Positions 8,883 through 16,871 of a DNA stretch of 20,361 nt are shown one piece after another. Positions within the stretch are counted from its first letter, which is position 1. Every line of letters starts with the position of its first letter. Below the pieces are notes generated by a model. That model had not been told where the DNA came from and did not search any database. It saw only the letters and a list, made by a program, of their open reading frames with translations. The DNA lies in the IMG/VR virus record IMGVR_UViG_3300021197_000826, positions 1 through 20,361 of that record; one strand, 5' to 3'. The position numbers and the translations under genes are program-made. The stretch comes from a virus.

Positions 8883-10628
8883 TTAGAACTCTACGATCAA
8901 TTTGACATCTTCAGTCTGGTCACTTGCCCGACTGATAGGTTTGCGATTCTCAATATAAAGAACATCACCAGAATCTGGCTGCATCTCAGGATTTGCATAT
9001 CCAGCAGTAAATGATGTATTGTTTATAGCTGCATTTTGAGATACGTTTGGTACACCAGTTGCACTTGAGGTAGCACCTGTTACAGTACTGTTACCACCAA
9101 AAGGTACATTCTGTTTAGTTGTAGCATTTGTTCCCTGACTATCATAAGAAGTCTGAACATAGAACAAAATTTTATTTGAAGCATCATATTCTACAACTGT
9201 GCCTTCTGGAACTGATGTAGTATAGGTTGCTGTCCCAGACATAGAACCAGTAGGAGCCCTAGTAGATTCAACGACATAAGTAAAAGTTGTTGCTGATGCC
9301 ACTGTGATATGATGTGTTCCAGTGTGTCCTGTGGTTTGACCTCCAGCAAATGTACCACCTGTTATATCTACTGTTTGTCCAGTTGTTAATTGGTGAGCAG
9401 AAGCAGTAGTAACTGTAAGTGTATTTGTTGAAACTGTAATACCACTTACTGTCTGTGCTGGTATAGTTTGAGATATTTTTTCATCAACTAAAAATGTACC
9501 AGAGTTACTTGCAAGTTTAATTGATTTAGTCTGTCTAGCAGTAGAACCTGTATACTTGGATGTTGTACCGAAAGAATAAGGATCACGAACTACACCAATT
9601 TGTCGAAAGTCATTGACAACTGTGAAGTCAAACCCTTCGGTTTGTGTTAATTTAACATCCATTAGAACAAAGTGTCCTCCTAACTCTTTTGCAGGATTAG
9701 AACCATGTCCACCATCTGGGCCGATAATAACTTCAACAACTGGACTTGTAGAAAATGTCATCGTAGCATTTGTCCCGGCTCCTACATTTTGTATGTCATG
9801 TTGTTCAATAATATCGGTGGCAAGAACTGTACCATGTGTATACCCAGATCCATTTGTCGTGACTGAGATTGTAGTAACAGTCCCATCAGCAGATCCGTCT
9901 GTTCCACCAATAACCACACTACATCTTGCTCCTGTTCCATCTCCCCGAACTGGTATGTTTGTAATCGTTCTGTCAGCAGTTGTAGTCCAACTAGCTGCAA
10001 CTCCTGCATTTGAAATATCAATAATATGCAATGCACCATCAGCAAGTCCATTTCCAGACTCAGCCGCTGTAGGTGCAGGCATGAAGTCAGGAGTTAAAAA
10101 GTTTTGAACATCCTGTGTAGATAGTGTGTACATATACTTTAGTGTGTATCCACCAATTGTAAAAATAGCAGAAGAAGTTGAAGTTGGTTCTGTACCACCA
10201 GTAAATGCTGTGTTATTATTATTGTCTAAAATTTTGTAAACTCTATATGCAGATGTGACCACATAAAATGTAGAGTCAAATAAGTTGGTTGCACCAGATT
10301 GAGCTGTTTTAGATGCAGAGTAATCTGGTTTGTACATATCGTATGTTGTTGCACCAGAAGTATCTAAGTCTCTTCTAGGAATTGCATGAGCAACTCCCGT
10401 AGAACCAATTTTCTTGGCAGCAAGCATATCATCCCAATGAAGTGCTTCTGCTGTTCGATTGTCAACTGGTGTAGGTGGAGCTGAATCTGTTCCTCCTGTA
10501 GTACCAGTTGCAAATTCATGCTGTCTACCAATGAACATATAGTAGTTGGTAGCGGCAGATTCTGAAAATGATTCCTTAAACTGCTCAGCGTTGTGAAATC
10601 TGAATTTTGATGTGATTATCGCTGCCAT
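8883..10628 (-). CDS. 8: Baseplate wedge protein gp8, enlarged (581 aa)
   Basis: Both ends match T4 gp8. Residues 4-11 'IITSKFRF', 31-35 'MFIGR', 81-87 'HAIPRRD' and 161-169 'YTLKYMYTL' correspond to 'IVTSKFR', 'ITFGR', 'AVIPRRD' and 'YVWEYLFEI' in T4. The last 29 residues (553-581, 'SGDVLYIENRKPISRASDQT' onward) match the T4 tail 'SGEMIYMENRPPI..MDQTE'. T4 gp8 is 334 aa, so about 250 residues are extra. The extra part includes a 'VTTNGSGYTHG' element (256-266), a 'GPDGGHGSNPAKELGGH' stretch (303-319) and an Ig-like 'TASAHQLTTGQTVDI' module (about 397-470). The start has AAAGGA upstream and a perfect late promoter 24 bases before it. In T4, gp8 dimers bind gp7 and gp10 in each wedge of the baseplate; a corresponding role is inferred here. 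Confidence 0.87.
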   Translation of the reverse strand: MAAIITSKFRFHNAEQFKESFSESAATNYYMFIGRQHEFATGTTGGTDSAPPTPVDNRTAEALHWDDMLAAKKIGSTGVAHAIPRRDLDTSGATTYDMYKPDYSASKTAQSGATNLFDSTFYVVTSAYRVYKILDNNNNTAFTGGTEPTSTSSAIFTIGGYTLKYMYTLSTQDVQNFLTPDFMPAPTAAESGNGLADGALHIIDISNAGVAASWTTTADRTITNIPVRGDGTGARCSVVIGGTDGSADGTVTTISVTTNGSGYTHGTVLATDIIEQHDIQNVGAGTNATMTFSTSPVVEVIIGPDGGHGSNPAKELGGHFVLMDVKLTQTEGFDFTVVNDFRQIGVVRDPYSFGTTSKYTGSTARQTKSIKLASNSGTFLVDEKISQTIPAQTVSGITVSTNTLTVTTASAHQLTTGQTVDITGGTFAGGQTTGHTGTHHITVASATTFTYVVESTRAPTGSMSGTATYTTSVPEGTVVEYDASNKILFYVQTSYDSQGTNATTKQNVPFGGNSTVTGATSSATGVPNVSQNAAINNTSFTAGYANPEMQPDSGDVLYIENRKPISRASDQTEDVKLIVEF

Positions 10629-10652
10629 TATAATTCCTTTACCTTGTTAAAT

Positions 10653-10660
10653 TATTTATA
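10653..10660 (-). promoter_or_regulatory. T4-type late promoter (TATAAATA) for gp8 and downstream genes
   Basis: The minus strand carries the exact T4 late -10 sequence TATAAATA in the short gap between the gp7-position gene and gp8. It ends 24 bases before the gp8 ATG, which allows a leader of roughly 17 bases with AAAGGA. In T4 such promoters are read by host RNA polymerase carrying gp55 and the sliding clamp; neither factor gene is in this window. Confidence 0.85.
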
Positions 10661-10668
10661 AGAGTTTC

Positions 10669-13600
10669 CTATGTCCCAATCGTAGTATCAAACGATGGTG
10701 GGGCTGTATTGTCTGAAAAATCTGGTGGAGATGTATTATCATCAAATGAAACATACTCCCCAGTAGTTACATTTACTCCTCTGATGTATGAGGGAGGCGG
10801 TACGTTCCATAATTTGTTTGAAGTCCTTGGAATTGTAACGTGTTCCTCCATCTGTATATAATCACCATCCTCATGGATGATATGATCTACATCATCATGA
10901 TTACCATGTTCAGCCACATCATCAACTAATCTAGATCCTCTTATGATATCAACTATACGAACATCCCCAAAGGAATCCAGAGTCATCTGAGAACCCATCT
11001 CCCAAACACCAATCTGAATGTTGGTATAATTCATAGTGCTATCATAAACCCCTGCACTTCCAGCTGTTACATTATCTGTTCCTGTTTCTGGAACAGATCT
11101 ACGAGTTATATTTGGATATGCATATTCCAAACCCCCATCCAATCTTTGAGGTGATGAATCGTTCACATAACTAGTGGCCCAGAGATACTTGGTTGCAGTC
11201 TTTTGAGTTGCACCCAGACCATATCGATTCTTTCTAAGTGAATCAAATCCACTGTAGATGGAACGAATTGTAAGATCCTTATGAGTTCTTACTGTGAGAT
11301 CTCTTGTGTCTTTATCAAATGCTCGTGTGAGAACTATCTGTCCTTTAGTTCCAATAGCTGCAGGGGTTGTTAGAGAATTACTAACTGTAAATTGTAATGA
11401 CCCGACAGTTGGGATTGCTGTGACTGTATAATACCCATCATATCCTGAAGTAGTAACACCCATCACTTGTATTTCCTCATTTACCTGAACACCATGAGCT
11501 CCATTTGAATTAAGAGTGGCTGTAGTTCCAGTTCTGGTAATAGACTCAATAGGTGTGACCAATCCAAAATCATGACCACTCATATTATTACTACGTTTCA
11601 AAGTACCAGTACCAAGGTAACTGGTTCCCTTCATTTCTAATTGACTTGCAATAGAAGTACTATCATCTGTAGTACCCATCTTTCTTCGGACAATCGTAGT
11701 AATGACTGCCTCAAAGAGACTTGCAAGTTCTGGTGTGACTGAAGTAATTCCAGTAATAGGTGTGGTCATTCTTGTTGCAAGTCTTGTAGATAAACTTACC
11801 TCTCCAAATACTGCAAAACCAGCAGGATGAACTGCTTTCTTGACTGACCCTCTCCAATCTGCAATGGCTGCACCAGCTCTAACCACATAAGAAAAGTCTT
11901 GATAGTAGAATGAGTCCTGAATTTTCATCAAGGATTCACTGACCTTACCTTTGTCATTTTCGTAAGCACCAGCAGTTGTTCCTACTGTTCCTATCTCTGC
12001 TGTTAAAGATGCTTGAGATTTTCTTGAGAGAATCGCATAGTTTGATGTTGATCCTCTTCTTAAAATTTCACCTACTGTAAACGTACCACTCTTTATTGTG
12101 AGTGTTAAAATCTGTCTAGTCTGATCCCATGAAACTACATCGGCAGTAGCACTAGAAGATTGTCCTGTGATATCATCCCCTACACTAAATGAAGTACTAA
12201 GTGTTAAATCTTGAGGAGATGCTTCATTTATATTTCTAGTAAGTAAAACCTTGAGAGGTACAGTAAGAGTAGGTGATGAGGTATATCCTGTACCAAAGTT
12301 TGTGACTTCAAGACCCTTGACTGCACCAAGATTAGTTTGAGCCCATGCAACAAAAGTTGCACCTGTACCATGAGTAGTTACGCTTGTTAAATATGCTTTT
12401 GCACCAGAAGTAGATCCAGTAATTGTATTACCTTGTGCAAAGGTTCCTGAAGATGTAACAATACTTGCATTTCCTGTTCTCAGTACTGCTATTGTTCCAG
12501 TTGCATCACCAGTTGTAATTGTCTCCCCTGCTTTGAATTGTCCTGAAGTTGTTTGTGCAAGTGTAGACCAGTTTATTCTTGCAGTTGTGGCAACTACTGT
12601 AGGAACAATCTCATATCCAGATCCACCATTGAAGGTTTTAATATTAACTACCTGTCCTGCTTCAGATGCAACTCCAAGGTCTGTAAAAGTTTGTGTTTCT
12701 AATTCTATCTGATTACCAGTATATGCATCAGTTTTTTCAGTTGCATCTTCATATACAATGTGATCAAAAGTGTCCATACCATAAGCACTGGCAATGGTAA
12801 GTGTTACTCCACTTCCATTAGCAGTCGCAACTTGGGCTGATGGATTAACTTCATTTTGTATAGTGATAGTACCATTATTACTTGAACCTTCGGTAGTGAT
12901 TTGTCTAATTGTTGAACCAGCTGGAATACCAGTACCAGATATTGATTGACCAGTATGTTCTTCTAAGTGTATAAGTTGTCTGACTGTTCCATTTACCCCA
13001 CCAGAATTAGCTGCAGCAGAAATTGTAATAGTTCCATCATTACTAGTCCCTACAACATCAATAGAACTTATAGTAGCTCCTGTAGGAATTCCTGTGCCTA
13101 TGATAGTAGAACCGACAACAAAACCTATCGTAGTTACATTTGTAATTGTTGTTTCTGATGTAGTAACTTTTCCAGTAAAGTCTATAAATCTTGCTGGTGA
13201 AAGAGTGGTTGTGGTTATGTTTGAAATTGAAATTGAACCACTAGAAGTATTTCCTGTGACTGTATGACTAGCAGTATCTCCTGCTTCTGGAGCAATTGCA
13301 CCACCGACACAAGTAATCTTTGCAGATGCACCGACCCCTTCGGTATTTGCATTATCGAAAAATAGATCCTGTCCTACAGAATAACCTATGCCTGGATTGT
13401 CAATTGCAACTTCTTCAACCGAGCCAGGCGAAACATCCACAATTGTGATCTCAGCTTTTTCTCCTACGAGACTTGTTGCAGTAACAACATCACTTGTGGT
13501 ATAGAAAGATCCACCATTTGTTACATTTGCTCCTGTGATGATTGACTGAACTGTTCCTGCAATTGCTAAGTCTGCATTTGCATTGTCAATTCCTGTGATT

Positions 13601-14520
13601 GTAGCACCAGAAACAAATGTACCATCTATTGAGTCAACATTGAATACTAATTCAAATACAATAGTTGAACCTTCTTGAAACTGAAGAACTGTTTCAATAA
13701 CAGCAGTTGATGCAGTAGCCCCTAAGTCTGCATCAGTTGTTTGTGTGATAGTCTGTCCTGAAAGATTTGTAGGATCACCTTGAGTTGCAACTACACGGAG
13801 AACTGTAGATGTAGACCATTCACCAGCAGATATCTTGAGAACATTATCTCTGGGATAAAAGATCTCAGGAGTCTCACCAAAGATCAATCGAAAGAAAAGT
13901 TCATGACCTCTTCGTGTTCCTTTTGCACGATAAAGATCACGAATATTCTTGACCAGTGTTCTCTTAGATACTCCTGAAGCAAGAGTGTTTGGAATGGCTG
14001 TAAGATAAGAGTCCCTAAACTGATCAAGAAAATCCGTAATCGTTTTATCAATATCAGCATACTCCAACAATTGTTGAAGTGTCTGAACTGGATTACCTTG
14101 ATACTTGGAGATCTTACCACGGGCACTAGAAGACCCACCAGTAATAATTTCCCCAACTTGAAAGAACCGATTTTGTTCTATGTAGATTGATGAATTTGCA
14201 TTGTCTTCTGCAAGAACTACAGCAGTAGCACCAGAGGTTAGACCTGTGACTGTTTCACCCTTTTCAAAAACACCAAAAATAGAATCATCTGTATAGATCT
14301 TATTACCATCTTCTAGTAATGCAAAGTTGGTAGTAAGTTCATTCTCAAGAAGAATATTATCTGGAGCTTCAACTTGAGACATAGTAATTTTTGCAGATTC
14401 CATGAACTCATAGTAGAGTCTTAGAAATTCTACAAAGACAGGATGATCTGTCCTTACAAACTCAGGAAATTTATCCTCTATAAAAGAGGATATTTTGGTA
14501 TCTAAAAAAGTGTTGGCCAT
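10669..14520 (-). CDS. Probable baseplate wedge protein gp7 equivalent (1283 aa)
   Basis: Synteny is the main argument for gp7: it lies exactly between gp6 and gp8, and T4 gp7 is also very large (1032 aa). The N-terminus ('FPEFVRTDHPVFVEFLRLYY', residues 18-37) and 'NIRDLYRAKGTRRGHELFFR' (192-211) are conserved in large structural proteins of marine T4-like phages. So are 'IQDSFYYQDFSYVVRAG' (867-883) and 'VHPAGFAVFGEV' (897-908). The middle is built from beta-rich repeats: 'FEKGETVTGLTSGATA' (85-100) and similar, 'GTGIP.G' tandem repeats (470-555), and 'GSGY' elements (336-340, 633-636, 743-746). An Ig-like 'SNGAHGVQVNEEIQVMG' module lies near 1005-1050. The C-terminus has an acidic, His-rich stretch (1200-1227). 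TAATAAATG joins it to gp6, and the Shine-Dalgarno is weak. I see no direct sequence match to T4 gp7. Confidence 0.68.
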   Translation of the reverse strand: MANTFLDTKISSFIEDKFPEFVRTDHPVFVEFLRLYYEFMESAKITMSQVEAPDNILLENELTTNFALLEDGNKIYTDDSIFGVFEKGETVTGLTSGATAVVLAEDNANSSIYIEQNRFFQVGEIITGGSSSARGKISKYQGNPVQTLQQLLEYADIDKTITDFLDQFRDSYLTAIPNTLASGVSKRTLVKNIRDLYRAKGTRRGHELFFRLIFGETPEIFYPRDNVLKISAGEWSTSTVLRVVATQGDPTNLSGQTITQTTDADLGATASTAVIETVLQFQEGSTIVFELVFNVDSIDGTFVSGATITGIDNANADLAIAGTVQSIITGANVTNGGSFYTTSDVVTATSLVGEKAEITIVDVSPGSVEEVAIDNPGIGYSVGQDLFFDNANTEGVGASAKITCVGGAIAPEAGDTASHTVTGNTSSGSISISNITTTTLSPARFIDFTGKVTTSETTITNVTTIGFVVGSTIIGTGIPTGATISSIDVVGTSNDGTITISAAANSGGVNGTVRQLIHLEEHTGQSISGTGIPAGSTIRQITTEGSSNNGTITIQNEVNPSAQVATANGSGVTLTIASAYGMDTFDHIVYEDATEKTDAYTGNQIELETQTFTDLGVASEAGQVVNIKTFNGGSGYEIVPTVVATTARINWSTLAQTTSGQFKAGETITTGDATGTIAVLRTGNASIVTSSGTFAQGNTITGSTSGAKAYLTSVTTHGTGATFVAWAQTNLGAVKGLEVTNFGTGYTSSPTLTVPLKVLLTRNINEASPQDLTLSTSFSVGDDITGQSSSATADVVSWDQTRQILTLTIKSGTFTVGEILRRGSTSNYAILSRKSQASLTAEIGTVGTTAGAYENDKGKVSESLMKIQDSFYYQDFSYVVRAGAAIADWRGSVKKAVHPAGFAVFGEVSLSTRLATRMTTPITGITSVTPELASLFEAVITTIVRRKMGTTDDSTSIASQLEMKGTSYLGTGTLKRSNNMSGHDFGLVTPIESITRTGTTATLNSNGAHGVQVNEEIQVMGVTTSGYDGYYTVTAIPTVGSLQFTVSNSLTTPAAIGTKGQIVLTRAFDKDTRDLTVRTHKDLTIRSIYSGFDSLRKNRYGLGATQKTATKYLWATSYVNDSSPQRLDGGLEYAYPNITRRSVPETGTDNVTAGSAGVYDSTMNYTNIQIGVWEMGSQMTLDSFGDVRIVDIIRGSRLVDDVAEHGNHDDVDHIIHEDGDYIQMEEHVTIPRTSNKLWNVPPPSYIRGVNVTTGEYVSFDDNTSPPDFSDNTAPPSFDTTIGT

Positions 14521-14523
14521 TTA

Positions 14524-16404
14524 TTAACTTGTGGTATATGCACTACCAACTGAAGATGTAGAACTGGTTGTTGTGTATCCTACACCAGCAGTTGATGTTC
14601 CCTCAGCAAAAGTATCAATTTCTGCCGTTGTTGAACTACCAACTGTATCAATTTCAACCACTTGATTTCTTACAGGAATGACATCGTTAGAGTCAGGTTT
14701 TACTGTAACACTAATTGTTCCATCTGTATTCTCAACTGAAGTAACATTCAAAGAAGTCAATACGACCTCGCCTGTAGTATAATTGATTGTTCCTGCTGTG
14801 GCATTTGTGATAGTCTTTGTGGTTCCACCTAAAAGATAGAAAGTTCTAATTACTCCACTACCATCATCATCAATGTACTGTTCGTTTGTATCTCCTGACA
14901 GAAAAAATCCAGAGGATTCCACAACTGTCTGTGAGTGAGCATTAGTTGGATGATAAGCCGCATTATTGAAACTGATTGTATACTTAGTGGATGCATTTAA
15001 AGTTGGTGTAATTTTTCTTTTCAATTTAACTGCAACTGTACTTGACAATATTGCTGGGTCTGCATCATCTACGGCCTTGAGAAGATTGGAGTGTCTAAAA
15101 ACACTATCGAACTTCTGAAGATTGTTTGTATTAAAAGATGATACGGCAGTCTCAGCAAGTGCTCGAATATCTGAGTTGGTCTTCTCTGAAAGTGTCGAAT
15201 TATATTTCACTGTAGTTGTAAGCTCCAAAAGAAGTGTGATAGGATCAACAATAACAGGAGTGACAGATGCTACATTGAAAGCCTTGAGACTTGAAATGAT
15301 AGAATTTTTTGTTGTCGTTGTAAGTGTCGTTCCTGTATTTGGTTTGATAGAAATATAGACTTGACCATAAACAGCAGGATCGTTGTCTTCACCACCCCAA
15401 ACTGATATTGATTTTATGTTAGTGTATATACTTGGAAGAATTGACTTATAATCATCTGGTGTAACGGCCCTACTCTGAGATGCAAATTTAAGAGGAGCAT
15501 TGAACTTAATAGAATCTACTGATTCAGAAAGACCCCCACCTGAAGCACTCCCAACTGTAGTAACTGTTATATCAGAATATCCCCCAATAGTAGATGCTGC
15601 TGTAAATGTACTAGCTCCATCAGAATCAGATCCATTAGTTACCACATAGTCTAAGATAACAATATTTCCATCAACTGGTTTTTTGCCCGAAACACCATCT
15701 CCAAAGTATACCTCAAATCTACCATCCTCAACCTCTTGTAAAAAATACTTAGTTGATGTGGATAATAAATTTGTATAATCTGTATTGAGAGTGTAAGTTG
15801 TTGTTGTAGTGTCAGAGGATGAAGTTTGAACTCTAACAACTAAAGTGTCTGTATCAACATTTGCTGAAGGAATAATAAATTGTTGTTCCAAATTTGAACT
15901 GTTTGCTGTGTATTGAAAGTTTACTCTTGTACCTTCAAATATCTTGACATCATTGAAAGCAAATATTCCAGTATCAGAAGTTGAAGTTGAATCTGCAATA
16001 GTGACAAAATTAAATGAAGTATCATTAACTGTAGTTGTAAAAATTGTCCCTGCTGACATCACCAAAGAAGACTGAGAAGTTGGTACATTACTTACACTTA
16101 TTGATACTGTTGCGTTTGATGCTTTCATTGATGAAGGTGTGTATCCCAAAGATTTTGCATGGGATACTGCATTTGCTCTGATAACTGTAGAATCTAGAAA
16201 CATTTCGTTTGCAAGCATATTTGCATGAAACGCCAGATAGTGTGTATTGTATGCCAAAAGATCCATAAGGACTGACATACCAGAACCTTCAAAGTTGTAG
16301 TCTGTAAATTGTGATTGTTGGGAAAGGTATGTTTGAAAGTTAGATTTTACTGCATCAAAATCTAGATCAGTGATCTCTATTTTTCCCTTTGCATTTGTAG
16401 CCAT
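14524..16404 (-). CDS. 6: Baseplate wedge protein gp6 (626 aa, baseplate J family)
   Basis: Its length is close to T4 gp6 (660 aa). The N-terminus contains the family pattern 'ITDLDFDAVKSNFQTYLSQQ' (11-30), followed by 'FEGSGMSVLMDLLAYNTHYL' (38-57) and 'DSTVIRANAVSHAKSLGYTP' (71-90). This helical core is shared by gp6 and baseplate J-type proteins. Around residues 225-255 'RFEVYFGDGVSGKKP' is a second conserved motif, and the region near 305-335 ('SQSRAVTPDDYKSILPSIYT') is a third. In T4, gp6 forms the continuous ring that joins the six wedges and drives sheath contraction. It starts one base after the gp25 stop (TAATATG) and ends with tandem stops (TAATAA) directly before the next ATG. The order gp25-gp6-gp7-gp8 supports the call. 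Confidence 0.9.
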   Translation of the reverse strand: MATNAKGKIEITDLDFDAVKSNFQTYLSQQSQFTDYNFEGSGMSVLMDLLAYNTHYLAFHANMLANEMFLDSTVIRANAVSHAKSLGYTPSSMKASNATVSISVSNVPTSQSSLVMSAGTIFTTTVNDTSFNFVTIADSTSTSDTGIFAFNDVKIFEGTRVNFQYTANSSNLEQQFIIPSANVDTDTLVVRVQTSSSDTTTTTYTLNTDYTNLLSTSTKYFLQEVEDGRFEVYFGDGVSGKKPVDGNIVILDYVVTNGSDSDGASTFTAASTIGGYSDITVTTVGSASGGGLSESVDSIKFNAPLKFASQSRAVTPDDYKSILPSIYTNIKSISVWGGEDNDPAVYGQVYISIKPNTGTTLTTTTKNSIISSLKAFNVASVTPVIVDPITLLLELTTTVKYNSTLSEKTNSDIRALAETAVSSFNTNNLQKFDSVFRHSNLLKAVDDADPAILSSTVAVKLKRKITPTLNASTKYTISFNNAAYHPTNAHSQTVVESSGFFLSGDTNEQYIDDDGSGVIRTFYLLGGTTKTITNATAGTINYTTGEVVLTSLNVTSVENTDGTISVTVKPDSNDVIPVRNQVVEIDTVGSSTTAEIDTFAEGTSTAGVGYTTTSSTSSVGSAYTTS

Positions 16405-16405
16405 A

Positions 16406-16831
16406 TTATCTCAATGCTTCTAAAATTGTTTGAAATTCTATCAGTTCTGCTGGCATATTCTCAACATAAAAATAGACCCGAACATCATATCTGTTTGAGT
16501 CTCGAACTGGATAGCACTCTACTGATTCTACTCTAGCCCTTGGTTCGTAGTTAGAGATTATTTCCTCTATCTGTCTGGAAAGTTGATTTCCTGTTATGGG
16601 GCCAAAGTTTTCAAAAAGTAAGGCAGGGATATTAGAGCCAATCTCAGGATGAAATGGTCTATCGTAGTGGTTGGTGAGAAGAAGATTACGAATGGAACGC
16701 TTGACTGCATTAACATCCGTAACAGTTGCCACATCGCCTGTGACAGGATTTCTTGTAAAGTTCAGATTCAGATCTTTATAGATCCTTGTTGAACGCTTCT
16801 CATTTTGACTAGATGCATCGTAATTTGGCAT
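16406..16831 (-). CDS. 25: Baseplate wedge protein gp25 (141 aa)
   Basis: This is a member of the GPW/gp25 family. The conserved core is at residues 44-76 ('KRSIRNLLLTNHYDRPFHPE' followed by 'IGSNIPALLFENF'). The C-terminal beta part 'VRVYFYVENMPAELIEFQ' is also typical, and T4 gp25 has a similar length (132 aa). In T4, gp25 binds gp6 and the inner end of the sheath and primes sheath polymerisation; despite older reports of lysozyme activity, it is a structural part. The start is fixed by AGGGGA six bases before ATG 16831. A perfect late promoter lies 18 bases upstream, and the binding site is part of a strong inverted repeat with that promoter, described separately. gp6 follows after one base. 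Confidence 0.93.
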   Translation of the reverse strand: MPNYDASSQNEKRSTRIYKDLNLNFTRNPVTGDVATVTDVNAVKRSIRNLLLTNHYDRPFHPEIGSNIPALLFENFGPITGNQLSRQIEEIISNYEPRARVESVECYPVRDSNRYDVRVYFYVENMPAELIEFQTILEALR

Positions 16832-16835
16832 AATT

Positions 16836-16863
16836 TTCCCCTATGTTATTATTTATAGGGGAA
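16836..16863 (-). promoter_or_regulatory. Hairpin that can mask the gp25 ribosome binding site, with the late promoter in its 5' arm
   Basis: On the minus strand the arms TTCCCCTAT (16863-16855) and ATAGGGGAA (16844-16836) are perfectly complementary over nine base pairs, with a 10-base loop. The 3' arm contains the AGGGGA Shine-Dalgarno of gp25. The 5' arm and loop contain the late promoter TATAAATA. RNA reading through from the upstream operon would carry both arms and could fold. RNA started at the late promoter (expected start near 16844) would keep only the 3' arm. No U-run follows, so it is not a terminator. Confidence 0.75.
16850..16857 (-). promoter_or_regulatory. T4-type late promoter (TATAAATA) for the gp25-gp6-gp7 unit
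   Basis: An exact minus-strand TATAAATA lies between the membrane-protein gene (stop at 16872) and gp25. It ends 18 bases before the gp25 ATG, giving an expected leader of only about 13 bases that still holds AGGGGA. It overlaps the 5' arm of the inverted repeat at 16836-16863. Confidence 0.87.
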
Positions 16864-16871
16864 GACTACCC

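Noticed and set aside
10626-10661. Possible TTATAA/TTATAA pairing around the gp8 ribosome binding site, similar to the gp25 hairpin
   Set aside because: The pairing is only six A-T pairs of a self-complementary word with a long loop. It is too weak to claim control.
14532-14548. TGGTA/TACCA hairpin at the end of gp6
   Set aside because: A five-pair stem inside coding sequence with no link to the gp7-position start and no U-run; expected by chance in this much AT-rich DNA.
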